64,000 bases of DNA from Tsuneonella rigui (GCF_003958625.1 NZ_RSEL01000005.1:248001-312000), one strand, 5' to 3'; shown: positions 1 to 9,087, counted from the first letter of the stretch. Made by a program: numbers and translations. The notes: generated by a model not told the origin, from the letters alone.

Positions 1-1
1 G

Positions 2-1906
2 ATGAAATTTCGCCGGCGCCGCCGTATCCGTCAAATCGTCAGTCCTGCCACGCTCTCGCACACGTTCGAGCGACGCTCGTTCGTCATCGGCGCCGTGCAA
101 GGTGGAATGGGGGTGTTGCTGGCGGGCCGACTTGCCTACCTGTCGATCTTCGAGAACGAGAAGTACCGGACCCAGTCGGAAAGCAATCGGGTAAACCTGT
201 CGCTGATCCCCCCGCGGCGCGGATGGATCCTCGACCGTCATGGCGCCCCGCTGGCGAGCAACAAGGCTGCCTTCCGGGTCGACGTGATCCCCGAGCGGCT
301 GCACGACGTCGACGCCACTATCGCCGTGCTGGCGCCGATCGTCGGCCTCGACCAAGCCGAGGTGCAAGACCTCAAGGAACGGATCGATGACGCGAGGGGC
401 TTTCAACCGGTCGAGGTTGCCAGCCGGCTGACCTATGATCAGTTCGCGGCGCTCAGTGTACGCCTGCCCGAGCTGCCTGGTGTCGTGCCCCAACGCGGGT
501 TTAGCCGCTATTACCCGACCGGCCCCTCGATCGCCCACCTCATCGGGTACGTCGGCCCTGCCTCGGCCGAGGAATACGAGAAGGATCACAACCCGCTGCT
601 GATCACTCCGGGCTATAAGGTCGGCAAGGACGGGTTGGAGAAATACTTCGAGCCACGTCTCCGCGGTAAGCCCGGCGCACGGCGGGTCGAGGTGACTGCA
701 GGCGGCCGGATTGTGCGCGATCTCGGCACGCGGTCCGATGTTCAGGGCCTGCCGATCAAGCTGACGATCGACGGCCCGCTGCAGGATTACGCAGCTCGCC
801 GCATCGGGCTGGAGTCGGCTTCAGTCGTGGTGATCGATTGTTTGACGGGCGCAATTCTAGCGCTGGTCTCGATGCCTGCGTTCGACCCCAACAGCTTCGT
901 CGGCGGGATCGGGCGACTGGAGTGGAAGCTGCTCAACGAGGATGACCATATCCCCTTGCTCAACAAGGCGATGCGCGGCCTTTATCCTCCAGGCTCCACC
1001 ATGAAGCCGATGGCGACCCTGGCGCTACAACTTGCCGGGGTGTCTCCAACGGAGCGGGTGCCCTGCCCTGGCGGTTACCGGCTCGGCAGCCGCTTCTTCC
1101 GCTGCGATGCGGTGCACGGCTCAGTCGATATGCCGCAGGCGATCGAGCACAGCTGCAACACCTACTTCTGGAGCATGTCGCACCGGATCGGGTACGACAA
1201 GATTGCGCCGGTTGCGAAGATGCTCGGCCTGGGCATCGAGTTCGATCTGCCCGGTACCAACCAGCGCTACGGCACTGTCCCGGACTCGGCGTGGAAGATG
1301 CGCCGTTACAAGCAGGAATGGACGGCTGCAGACAGCCTCAACGCTTCGATCGGTCAGGGGTATGTTTCGGTCAATCCGCTCCAGCTTGCCGTGATGACCG
1401 CCCGAGTTGCGACCGGGAGAAACTTGCAGCCCTCTCTGATGTTCGGCCACAAGCCCAAGCTCGGCCCCGCGCTCCCCTTCACGCCGGAGCAATTGGCGGT
1501 GACGCACAAGGGCATGTTCGATGTGGTCAACGGCTCCGGCACCGGCGGCGGCAGCCGGATCGACATTGGCGGAATCAAGATGGCCGGCAAGACCGGCACC
1601 GCGCAGGTCCGCAAGCTGATCAGCCGCGGTCACGTTAGCGAGTGGAAGGCGCGCGACCACTCGCTGTTCATCTGCTACGCGCCGACCGACGCACCGCGCT
1701 ACGCAATGTCGGTGGTGGTCGAGCACGGCGGCTTCGGGGCGAGCGCCGCGGCGCCGATCGCCAAGGACGTGATGACCTACCTGTTCGATCCCGCCACGGC
1801 GCTCAAGACCCTGCAGGCGAAGGAAGCCGAGTGGGGCGGCAACGCGATCGAGCGGATGTCGCGCCGCTATGGCAACTACGACATCGCCACCCCGGGGGTC
1901 GTGTGA
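2..1906 (+). CDS. mrdA: Penicillin-binding protein 2 (peptidoglycan D,D-transpeptidase)
   Basis: Inner-membrane class B PBP that cross-links peptidoglycan during cell elongation, working with RodA. A basic cytoplasmic N-terminus and one membrane anchor (about residues 25-50) lead into a PBP dimerisation domain and the transpeptidase domain. All three catalytic motifs are visible: GSTMK (nucleophile Ser), SCN in EHSCNTYF, and KTGT in AGKTGTAQ. At 634 residues it has family length. The ATG is the second base of the window, so an earlier start cannot be excluded, but the MKFRRRR start looks natural. Its stop overlaps the rodA start by four bases (GTGA), indicating coupled translation. Confidence 0.95.
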   Translation: MKFRRRRRIRQIVSPATLSHTFERRSFVIGAVQGGMGVLLAGRLAYLSIFENEKYRTQSESNRVNLSLIPPRRGWILDRHGAPLASNKAAFRVDVIPERLHDVDATIAVLAPIVGLDQAEVQDLKERIDDARGFQPVEVASRLTYDQFAALSVRLPELPGVVPQRGFSRYYPTGPSIAHLIGYVGPASAEEYEKDHNPLLITPGYKVGKDGLEKYFEPRLRGKPGARRVEVTAGGRIVRDLGTRSDVQGLPIKLTIDGPLQDYAARRIGLESASVVVIDCLTGAILALVSMPAFDPNSFVGGIGRLEWKLLNEDDHIPLLNKAMRGLYPPGSTMKPMATLALQLAGVSPTERVPCPGGYRLGSRFFRCDAVHGSVDMPQAIEHSCNTYFWSMSHRIGYDKIAPVAKMLGLGIEFDLPGTNQRYGTVPDSAWKMRRYKQEWTAADSLNASIGQGYVSVNPLQLAVMTARVATGRNLQPSLMFGHKPKLGPALPFTPEQLAVTHKGMFDVVNGSGTGGGSRIDIGGIKMAGKTGTAQVRKLISRGHVSEWKARDHSLFICYAPTDAPRYAMSVVVEHGGFGASAAAPIAKDVMTYLFDPATALKTLQAKEAEWGGNAIERMSRRYGNYDIATPGVV

Positions 1907-3018
1907 GTTCGATCGTTCCCATCCCGATTGCGCGGCAGCCGTGGCAGATGCTCCTTCCGCTGATCCTGCTGGTCTGTTTCGGCGCCACGGTGCTGTATTC
2001 CGCGGCGGGCGGGCACCTTCAGCCCTACTCGCTGAGCCACGTGATGCGCTTTTTCATCTTCCTCGCAATGGCGAGCGTGATGGCGTTGTTCAACAAGGAG
2101 GTGGTCCGCTTCGTCGCCTACCCCGCCTACGCGCTGATCCTGCTGCTGCTGCTCGGCGTCGAGTTGCTGGGGTTCGTCGGCGGGGGGAGCCAGCGGTGGA
2201 TCAACCTCGGCTTCATCGTGCTGCAGCCTTCCGAGCTGATGAAGCCGGCGATCGTGCTGGTGCTCGCGCGGTTCTACAGCGACCTGCCGTCGGGCATGGT
2301 GCCGACCTGGCGGTCGATCGTGCCGGCCGGCGTCCTGATCGGCCTGCCGGTCGCGCTGGTCATGCTGCAGCCGGACCTCGGCACCGGGCTGGCCATTGCG
2401 TTCGGTGGGCTAGTGGTCATGTTCCTTGCCGGCCTTCCGCTGCGCTGGTTCCTGAGCGGAGCAGCAGCGGCGGCAGTCGCCGCGCCGCTGGCGTTCTTCT
2501 TCCTGCTGCACGACTATCAGCGCAACCGGGTGTTCGTGTTCCTCGATCCCGAGAGCGATCCGCTCGGCACCGGCTATCACATCACCCAATCGAAGATCGC
2601 GATTGGATCGGGTGGCTTGTTCGGCAAGGGCTTCGGCGAAGGGTCGCAGAGCCACCTCAACTACCTGCCTGAACCGCACACCGACTTCGTGTTCGCCACG
2701 ATGGCGGAAGAGTGGGGCCTGCTCGGCGGGCTGTTCGTGCTGGGGGTGTTCTTCCTCGTCCTGCGCTGGGGCTGGCGGGTGGCGCTGGCGTCGGAGGATC
2801 GCTTCTCGCGACTGCTCGGCGGCGGGATGGTTGCGACGGTGTTCTTCTACGCCGCGATCAACTTGTCGATGGTCATGGGCCTGGCCCCGGTGGTCGGCAT
2901 CCCGCTGCCGTTCATGAGCCACGGCGGCAGCTCGATGATGACCAACATGATCTGCCTCGGCAGCCTGATGATGATCAACCGCTGGAATGTGCGGAGCGGG
3001 CGCCGCACCCTCGGTTGA
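1903..3018 (+). CDS. rodA: Rod-shape-determining protein RodA (SEDS glycosyltransferase)
   Basis: SEDS-family polytopic membrane protein that polymerises lipid II into glycan strands in the elongasome; its partner PBP2 is encoded just upstream. About ten hydrophobic segments are visible. Family hallmarks include GGSQRWINLG, LQPSELMKP, the LQPDLGTG block and the C-terminal PFMSHGGSSM. The reading frame stays open far upstream inside mrdA, but the GTG at 1903, overlapping the mrdA stop as GTGA, gives the expected 371 residues and is preferred. A strong hairpin follows the stop. Confidence 0.94.
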   Translation: MSSIVPIPIARQPWQMLLPLILLVCFGATVLYSAAGGHLQPYSLSHVMRFFIFLAMASVMALFNKEVVRFVAYPAYALILLLLLGVELLGFVGGGSQRWINLGFIVLQPSELMKPAIVLVLARFYSDLPSGMVPTWRSIVPAGVLIGLPVALVMLQPDLGTGLAIAFGGLVVMFLAGLPLRWFLSGAAAAAVAAPLAFFFLLHDYQRNRVFVFLDPESDPLGTGYHITQSKIAIGSGGLFGKGFGEGSQSHLNYLPEPHTDFVFATMAEEWGLLGGLFVLGVFFLVLRWGWRVALASEDRFSRLLGGGMVATVFFYAAINLSMVMGLAPVVGIPLPFMSHGGSSMMTNMICLGSLMMINRWNVRSGRRTLG

Positions 3019-3031
3019 ACCCCCGTGCATC

Positions 3032-3060
3032 GCGCCCCTTGGCATTCGAGCAAGGGGCGC
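3032..3060 (+). terminator. Hairpin after mrdA-rodA
   Basis: Perfect 10-bp inverted repeat: GCGCCCCTTG at 3032-3041 and CAAGGGGCGC at 3051-3060, with a 9-nt loop, starting 13 bp after the rodA stop. It has no clear U-tract (TATAT follows), so it is a probable rather than textbook intrinsic terminator between rodA and the tRNA gene. Confidence 0.6.
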
Positions 3061-3106
3061 TATATGCGGCGCTCCCGACGATTCGGGACTGCCCGAAACG
3101 GCACGT

Positions 3107-3183
<77 letters not shown>

Positions 3184-3250
3184 TTTCAGTTCGTAAAAAC
3201 AGGCACTTATAGCGCGTTTAGCGCGACCGACGTTGTGGTTGCGCGGCGCC

Positions 3251-3267
3251 CGTAAGCCAGTCGTAAG
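3251..3267. promoter_or_regulatory. Possible integrase arm-site pair, left end
   Basis: CGTAAG at 3251-3256 and again at 3262-3267, exactly 11 bp apart (about one helical turn), 68 bp inside the left repeat. The same CGTAAG-N5-CGTAAG arrangement lies at 12947-12963 near the other end. The second copy overlaps the stop codon region of the leftward gene ending at 3268. A role as an integrase or excisionase binding site is inference from position, spacing and symmetry. Confidence 0.5.
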
Positions 3268-3876
3268 CTACACCGGCGTTTGCACGACTCTGAGAGGGCA
3301 GCGCCAATCCGTGAGTGCGTCCCTTAGAGCGCGATAGGCCTTCACACCTTTGACCCAGTCGGCATTCGAGTAGTGGTCAAACTCTCGGAAGGGCACATCG
3401 TATAGGTGCTCCTGGTTGCGCTTGTCCCACAGCCATTGGAGCCGCTTTCGCGCGGACTTGTCGATCACTTCAAGCTCAAGAAGGCGGTCCATGCGTTTCG
3501 AAAAGCTTTTGCCTCGCCCGAGACCAGGTGTGCCGGGGAAGATAGATATGCTCTCGCAAATTGCGCCCAGGAGGCAAACCGCTTCCTTGATGAGCATCTC
3601 CCTCGCTTGCCCACCTATGTCAGTGCGAAACACCATCCAGTACAGGGTTTGGTGCGTCATCAATGCATAGCTGACGTTGCGCTTCAAAGTGTCGTCTTCG
3701 ATGAAGGGCAAGCGCGAGCGGATATCCGCGTTGGTTTTCAAATATCCACGCGGAAATCTTACCCGTGCGTGCCACTCCTTCTCAGGGTGCTCTGCGAGAT
3801 AATCACTGATCTCCTGAACAAGCCCACCGCATTGATGCACGGCTTCCCTTAATTGGTCGTCATTCTCGATGGCCAC
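3268..3876 (-). CDS. Unknown protein divergent from the EcoRI-like endonuclease gene
   Basis: About 202 residues from a GTG at 3874-3876, preceded by AGAGG at seven-base spacing. The frame stays open upstream to 4095 but would then run into the oppositely oriented endonuclease gene, so the shorter start is preferred (GTG at 3880-3882 is also possible). The protein looks mostly helical, with no signal peptide or membrane segment. A C-terminal stretch reading LWDKRNQEHLYD faintly recalls the Arg-Asn...His motif of HEPN domains, but the spacing (three residues between R and H) is short of the canonical form. No family was recognised. Its GC is lower than core genes, and its position beside the R-M pair suggests cargo, possibly defensive. 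Confidence 0.6.
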   Translation of the reverse strand: MAIENDDQLREAVHQCGGLVQEISDYLAEHPEKEWHARVRFPRGYLKTNADIRSRLPFIEDDTLKRNVSYALMTHQTLYWMVFRTDIGGQAREMLIKEAVCLLGAICESISIFPGTPGLGRGKSFSKRMDRLLELEVIDKSARKRLQWLWDKRNQEHLYDVPFREFDHYSNADWVKGVKAYRALRDALTDWRCPLRVVQTPV

Positions 3877-3984
3877 AAACACACCTCTCGCCGAGCACCA
3901 AGATACGCTTGAGGATATCCCCACCAGAGCCTTCCCCGCAACGGTACCCTTTGATACGCCGACCCGAGGAGAACGGGGGGCACC

Positions 3985-4830
3985 ATGGCTGGCGAAGTCG
4001 AGTTTACGGGAAAAGGACAGGCGCTCCGGCTGAGCATCCAGCAACGGCTCGGCGGCGGACCGTTGACCATCTTTGGTGCGGCAGCCCAAGCGCATGACCT
4101 TTCCATTCGCGAGGTCACCGCAGGCGTGGTCGCCAAGCTAACCGAGCAGTTCCCTGACTTGGAGTTCCGCCAGCGTACCTCGCTCAGCAAGAAGGAAATC
4201 AATGAGAAGCTCCGGAGCTTTGATCCGCGGCTTGGGCAAGCGCTCTTCGTGGAAAGCGCCAGCATAAAACCTGATGGAGCGATCACTGAGGTGCGCGACC
4301 GGAACGGTAAGTGGCGCGTCATTTTGGTCGGCGAATCAAAGCACCAGGGCAACGACGTGGAGATGATCCTAGCTGGAAAGCTGCAAGGCAAAAACAAGGA
4401 TCAGGACTTTATGGCGGCGGGCAACGCGATCGAGCGAATGCACAAAAACGTCCTCGAGCTGCGCAATTTCATGCTCGACGAAAAACACTTTCCTTATGTG
4501 GTCTTCTTGCAGGGCTCCAACTTCGCCATCGAGACATTTGAAGTCTGCCGCCCAGACGGACGTATGGTCAAAGTGGTGCATAATTCAGGGCTACTGAATC
4601 GTATCGATCGCGTCACAGCGAGCAGCCTGTCTCGCGAGATTAATCAGAATTATTGCGAGAATATCACCGTCAAAGCTGGCAGTTTTGAGCATATGTTTCA
4701 GATCGCTTCGCTATTTTGCAAGCACACCCCTTGGCAGGCTGTTGAAATGGCCAAGGTCATGCTCGATGTGGCCCGTACCGCACTCAAGGTGATTGCAGAC
4801 GACCTAAGTCCGCGGCCGGACATAGCGTAA
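3985..4830 (+). CDS. Type II restriction endonuclease, EcoRI/RsrI family (predicted G^AATTC)
   Basis: 281 residues, close to EcoRI length (277). Alignment from memory with EcoRI is collinear along the whole chain. IFGAAAQAHDLSIREV matches the N-terminal part, SIKPDGAITEV carries the catalytic Asp, and VGESKHQG carries the catalytic Glu and Lys of the PD-ExK centre. The recognition segment MAAGNAIERMHKN, which contacts the GAATTC bases in EcoRI, is conserved, and NSGLLNRIDR matches the second recognition loop. Specificity for GAATTC is therefore likely. The start has a purine-rich GGAG about 15 bases and GGGGGG a few bases upstream. The cognate methyltransferase gene starts 57 bp downstream on the same strand. 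Confidence 0.93.
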   Translation: MAGEVEFTGKGQALRLSIQQRLGGGPLTIFGAAAQAHDLSIREVTAGVVAKLTEQFPDLEFRQRTSLSKKEINEKLRSFDPRLGQALFVESASIKPDGAITEVRDRNGKWRVILVGESKHQGNDVEMILAGKLQGKNKDQDFMAAGNAIERMHKNVLELRNFMLDEKHFPYVVFLQGSNFAIETFEVCRPDGRMVKVVHNSGLLNRIDRVTASSLSREINQNYCENITVKAGSFEHMFQIASLFCKHTPWQAVEMAKVMLDVARTALKVIADDLSPRPDIA

Positions 4831-4881
4831 GAGCTGGGGTACCAGGCACGCGTGCAGGATCGAACCGACAAGTGAGAGTGA

Positions 4882-5838
<957 letters not shown>

Positions 5839-5939
5839 AATGCCGTGGCGCGCTCGAAATAGAGCAATATCAGCCGCCCGGGCAATCGGTCCGTCTGATT
5901 GGACCTTTGCGGCGGCGATAGCCCAGGGAGTTTCGGACG

Positions 5940-6584
5940 ATGAAGGGCTTTACCCGATACTATCGCGACCCAGATTTCAAATTACAGGTCGATGAGCAGT
6001 TCGCGCTAGCGCGTGAGGTCACCCGTCCCGGCGTTTGGATCACATACGCCATCCATGACCCGACCGAGGTCGACAGTGTTGGCGGCCGTGCGCAAGGGTC
6101 GATCCGGTATGTCGGTCAAACCAAGAATTTCGGGAATCGCGTTAAGAAGCGGATGAGCACAGCTGGGAGGGCTGTGGGACGACCAACTGACAACATCGAT
6201 GGACTTCTTTGGGACGTAATGTCGCGTGGGCCAGCACCACGTTGGAGTGTCCTAGAGGAGGTGGGGTCAGCTATCGAATCGCTTGTTTCCGAAACCAACT
6301 GGGTGATCGACCTTCGCGCTCAGGGTTATCCGCTGGTCAATCAGTGGTCAGAGAACAAGCATGGCACCCAAAAGGTCAGCCGGTACAATGTTGATCCAAA
6401 GCGACTGTGGCAAATCACTACCGAGGACGCGATTGGGTCAAATGTCGGGTTAAGCGTCCGTGATCCTGTGTCCGGCCAGGAGGTGCACGTCGATCTGAGC
6501 ATCTACCCGCGCGGAACTCGGCTTTATAAAATCAGGGACCACGCGCGGCAATCCGGCCGACGGGCGCGGATTGTAATCAACTAA
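5940..6584 (+). CDS. GIY-YIG nuclease-like protein
   Basis: 214 residues. An N-terminal GIY-YIG-like core is visible: the first element VWITYAIHD (about residues 32-40) and the second IRYVGQT (about 59-65), followed by a conserved-position Arg in FGNRVKKR and a Glu in a helix ending SETNWV, which could be the metal ligand. The C-terminal 90 residues are not recognised. It starts 101 bp after the methyltransferase gene on the same strand, so it could be a third cargo gene of the R-M module, such as a Vsr-like repair nuclease or an independent defence nuclease. Assignment to the superfamily is by motif only. Confidence 0.65.
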   Translation: MKGFTRYYRDPDFKLQVDEQFALAREVTRPGVWITYAIHDPTEVDSVGGRAQGSIRYVGQTKNFGNRVKKRMSTAGRAVGRPTDNIDGLLWDVMSRGPAPRWSVLEEVGSAIESLVSETNWVIDLRAQGYPLVNQWSENKHGTQKVSRYNVDPKRLWQITTEDAIGSNVGLSVRDPVSGQEVHVDLSIYPRGTRLYKIRDHARQSGRRARIVIN

Positions 6585-6790
6585 GTGCCTCGGCCCTCTC
6601 CGCTCTCCCACCTGCGAAGGCACGTAATGACCACGGGGAAGTCGCGCTGGTCCAGCAAGCCGTCGCCGATAGCGAGCCCGGCCCATGCCTCGAACTGGGC
6701 GAACGAGCCGAAGTCCGCCGCGACGGCAGATTGTCCCTGTCGGGCGTGCTCCAGCCGCTGAACACGCGCGCGCATGGACCGCACCCCCAC
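6581..6790 (-). CDS. Small hypothetical protein, last gene of element operon
   Basis: 69 residues from a GTG at 6790, or 64 from an internal ATG. It begins five bases after the stop of the preceding gene, so it looks like the distal member of the leftward operon that starts at 8572. The protein has an N-terminal basic amphipathic stretch (MRARVQRLEHARQG) and an Asp/Phe-rich C-terminal part. No domain was recognised. Its end overlaps the GIY-YIG gene end by four bases, tail to tail. Confidence 0.45.
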   Translation of the reverse strand: MGVRSMRARVQRLEHARQGQSAVAADFGSFAQFEAWAGLAIGDGLLDQRDFPVVITCLRRWESGEGRGT

Positions 6791-6794
6791 GTGG

Positions 6795-6995
6795 TTACTG
6801 CCCGCGGAGCTTGGCGGACACTGCGGCCCCCGCCCTCAGCAGCCTGGCCACCTGCACCGCCAGGTAGTGCCGCTCGTCCTCAGCGGTAGCGAGGTGGCGG
6901 CGCGTAAGACCTTGGCCTAGCTCCCGCTGCCGATCCACCTCCTGCTGGCGCCGGACCTCTAGCGGCAAGTCTGCAATCCGCGCGGTCTCTCTCAT
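6795..6995 (-). CDS. Small hypothetical protein
   Basis: 66 residues, Glu/Arg/Gln-rich and probably helical (EVRRQQEVDRQRELGQG). Its ATG overlaps the stop of the upstream gene in an ATGA arrangement at 6992-6995, strong evidence that it is translated by coupling. No family was recognised. Confidence 0.55.
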   Translation of the reverse strand: MRETARIADLPLEVRRQQEVDRQRELGQGLTRRHLATAEDERHYLAVQVARLLRAGAAVSAKLRGQ

Positions 6996-7366
6996 AGCTT
7001 CATGAGTCCCATCCGGGTCAGAAGCTCGAAGGCCTCGCCGCGTGCGTCTGCATCGGTGCTGTCTCGCGCGATCTGCGTGAGTGTGCTGACCACCAGCCTG
7101 CGTTCATCCTCGGTCATCGGTTGCGGCCCCTCCGGGGCGCAGAGTCCGAACAGGTTGTGCACCTCGGCGCCTGTCATTGGCAGCACCTTGATCTGGCAGG
7201 GGTGATCGCGGTGGAAAGCGCGGGCCTTCGCCAGCGCGTCATTGTAGTCGACTATCGCGCTAACCATCGCACGCTTCCCGTCGATCAGCGTAACAACGAA
7301 CAGGTCGGATTTTCCCGGTGCTACCGTCGTGAGACGATGCCGCGGCTCCCAAGTAGCGTACGTCAT
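6992..7366 (-). CDS. Hypothetical protein of element operon
   Basis: 124 residues. The N-terminal half looks alpha/beta (DLFVVTLIDGKRAMVSAIVD, then a DALAKARAFHRDHP helix). The C-terminal half is acidic and helical. The start overlaps the stop of the DUF5681 gene (ATGA at 7363-7366), and its own stop overlaps the next start, so it sits in the middle of a coupled operon. No signal peptide or membrane segment is seen, and the family was not recognised. Confidence 0.65.
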   Translation of the reverse strand: MTYATWEPRHRLTTVAPGKSDLFVVTLIDGKRAMVSAIVDYNDALAKARAFHRDHPCQIKVLPMTGAEVHNLFGLCAPEGPQPMTEDERRLVVSTLTQIARDSTDADARGEAFELLTRMGLMKL

Positions 7367-7824
7367 ATTTGCCTCGCCTCCAGCGTAATGATCCTCGCCT
7401 CCAGTTCCTCGACAGCGCGCGCAGAACTGAGTGCATCGATGGCATCGATGATTTGCTTGCCGACCTCGGGTGCCACCGCGCCCGCCGCCATGGCTTCAAG
7501 CACCTGCTCGATCTGCCGGGCGATGGGGGCGGCGGCGTCGAAATCGAAGGTCACCGGCAGACCCTCGGAGCGCAGGGCCGGAGCGATGCGGGACAGAACC
7601 AGAGAGCAGGCATGTAGGTCGCCCTCAAGCGCCTGTTCGATCACCACACGGGCGATTGCGGGGCCGTCGTCCATCAGCGCGCGGGTGATCTTGCTGCGCT
7701 TGTCGAGGATGCCGCGTGGACGGCCCTTCGGGTTGCCACTTACACCCTTCTGCCAGCGCCCGTCCGGCAATACCGCGAGGGGGCTGGCGCTCGTGGCCGC
7801 TTGGGATGGAGTTTGCTCGGACAT
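7363..7824 (-). CDS. DUF5681 domain protein (phage/mobile-element associated)
   Basis: 153 residues. It contains the DUF5681 signature GVSGNPKGRPRG (about residues 28-39), a basic Gly/Pro/Arg motif near the N-terminus. Then comes a helical region and a C-terminal segment (SARAVEELEARIITLEARQ) that could form a coiled coil. DUF5681 proteins occur in prophages and mobile elements, often near packaging genes. A DNA-binding or small-terminase-like role here would be inference. It is followed by an ATGA-overlapping gene. Confidence 0.75.
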   Translation of the reverse strand: MSEQTPSQAATSASPLAVLPDGRWQKGVSGNPKGRPRGILDKRSKITRALMDDGPAIARVVIEQALEGDLHACSLVLSRIAPALRSEGLPVTFDFDAAAPIARQIEQVLEAMAAGAVAPEVGKQIIDAIDALSSARAVEELEARIITLEARQI

Positions 7825-7853
7825 GGCCTGATCTCAACAGTCGCGGAACACGG

Positions 7854-8231
7854 TTAGGCGGTCGGCTGGATATTAAGCGAAGCGAGCGCGCGCTCGTTCG
7901 CCGCGTTGATCGCCTTCACCAAGCTGGGCTTTGCTCCCACTGCCTTGTCAAAGGCCGCATGTACGATGGGGCCGTTGCGCTCGATTTCGTCGAGGAACCG
8001 ATTCATCAAGTCCAGCCGCTGGACGAGATGAGGGTTCCGCCGCTCGTGATACGTGCGGACGAAATGCTCGTGGTCGAGCTTGGTGAAGCCGCTAAGGTAG
8101 TACGGCGCGCCGAGCACCGCTTCCAGCGTGAGCCCATCGTCCTCGTCAAAAGCGTTGCGCATGAACGCCCCCCGCTCGCTGCGATCGAGCGTCTTTACGT
8201 GAGCGCGCACCGCGTCGTTCAGCGTGCCCAC
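7854..8231 (-). CDS. Hypothetical protein of element operon
   Basis: 125 residues, predominantly helical and charged, with no membrane segments (MGTLNDAVRAHVKTLDRSER at the start, ending ALASLNIQPTA). It lies 14 bp after the preceding gene and 29 bp before the DUF5681 gene, on the same strand. It was not recognised; orientation and spacing argue that it is genuine. Confidence 0.6.
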   Translation of the reverse strand: MGTLNDAVRAHVKTLDRSERGAFMRNAFDEDDGLTLEAVLGAPYYLSGFTKLDHEHFVRTYHERRNPHLVQRLDLMNRFLDEIERNGPIVHAAFDKAVGAKPSLVKAINAANERALASLNIQPTA

Positions 8232-8245
8232 ACCAGCCCGTTCTG

Positions 8246-8572
8246 TCAGCGGGCGGGTAGCTGCTCCTCGGTGTGAGCGATGTTGGCGCGCAGGTCCCGC
8301 TCTGCATTCGCCAAGCGCGTCAGCGAGCGGTTCTTCTGCGCTTCGGCCGCCTTCGACACGATCAGGACCCGGTTTTCAGGGGTCCAAGCAGGGTTCGCCT
8401 CGGCATTCGCGCGGGGGTCATGCACCGCGGAAACAGTCGTGTAGATGTCGTTGAACGCATTGATGACACCGTCAACGAACTGCCTCGTGTCGTCGTTATA
8501 CCCGTCCATGAGCCTGAACCGCTCGGCGTCGAGCGAGGGAGAGACGCGGGTGTCGATGGGGGCCGTGGCCAT
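8246..8572 (-). CDS. Hypothetical protein, first gene of the small-gene operon
   Basis: 108 residues, soluble, with a long helical middle (DTRQFVDGVINAFNDIYTT) and a C-terminal helix (RLANAERDLRANIAHTEEQ). It is the first of six closely packed leftward genes (8572 down to 6581) and directly follows the GTCGC-repeat region, which may hold its promoter. No family was recognised. Confidence 0.6.
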   Translation of the reverse strand: MATAPIDTRVSPSLDAERFRLMDGYNDDTRQFVDGVINAFNDIYTTVSAVHDPRANAEANPAWTPENRVLIVSKAAEAQKNRSLTRLANAERDLRANIAHTEEQLPAR

Positions 8573-9083
8573 CTAGGGTGCTCCGAGTTTGATCGAATAC
8601 TTACGACTGCGTGCTTTTACCCTGTTCTGGGTTGCGGCGCTCCTGCTTTTTACTTGCTTTACAGTCGTTTAGGTCAGGTGTTTCGCACGCGTCTCACTGA
8701 TTGGGGATTAGATGCGCGGGCCTGCGCAGCCTTGAGCGTCAGCATCGTCGCGGGTCGTCGCGGTGTCATCGCAGCAAGTTGCGACAGCGCAGCCCCAGCT
8801 TTTCTGCGGCCCCGCGTGCTATCGTCGCAACCGTCGCGAGAACGGCGCGCCGGTTGTCGCGCCAGCACCGCTGTTGCGTCCAAAAGGGGAGGAGTAGCTA
8901 AATTATCAGTCGTCCAGCGACGCTGCGTTGGCGACGTTTGCAGCGCACTGCCCGCCTGCGACCGCGACGATCGCGACGCTCGTGCGTAAACCCGCAGAAA
9001 ACCGTGGTTAGCGCCCGCGACGATAGTCGCAGCGACGGGTTTTCCGGTTGCGACGACCCGCGACAATAGCACCTCGACAGACC
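8573..9083. other. Repeat-dense intergenic region, possible replication origin or control region
   Basis: About 510 bp between the replication gene and the small-gene operon. From 8747 to 9064 I count sixteen GTCGC or GCGAC pentamers, six and ten respectively, far more than base composition predicts. A perfect 15-bp inverted repeat frames the cluster: GTCGCGGGTCGTCGC at 8747-8761 and its complement at 9050-9064. An AT-richer stretch (8881-8909, containing GTAGCTAAATTATCAG) splits the cluster in two. Short repeats flanking an AT-rich core beside a replication gene resemble origins of phage satellites. That function is inference. Confidence 0.5.
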
Positions 9084-9087
9084 TCAT
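8674..9087 (-). CDS. Doubtful ORF across the repeat region
   Basis: 137 codons whose ATG overlaps the stop of the DUF3987 gene (ATGA at 9084-9087), an arrangement used by real coupled genes in this element. Against it, the protein is a low-complexity Ala/Arg/Ser/Thr mix without recognisable features. The GTCGC repeats also occur in all frames and both orientations through it, as expected for non-coding repeat DNA. Kept at low confidence. Confidence 0.2.
   Translation of the reverse strand: MRSVEVLLSRVVATGKPVAATIVAGANHGFLRVYARASRSSRSQAGSALQTSPTQRRWTTDNLATPPLLDATAVLARQPARRSRDGCDDSTRGRRKAGAALSQLAAMTPRRPATMLTLKAAQARASNPQSVRRVRNT

Noticed and set aside
8573-9083. CRISPR array in the repeat-rich gap
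   Set aside because: The repeats are 5-mers in both orientations at irregular spacing, with no 24-40 bp repeat/spacer structure.
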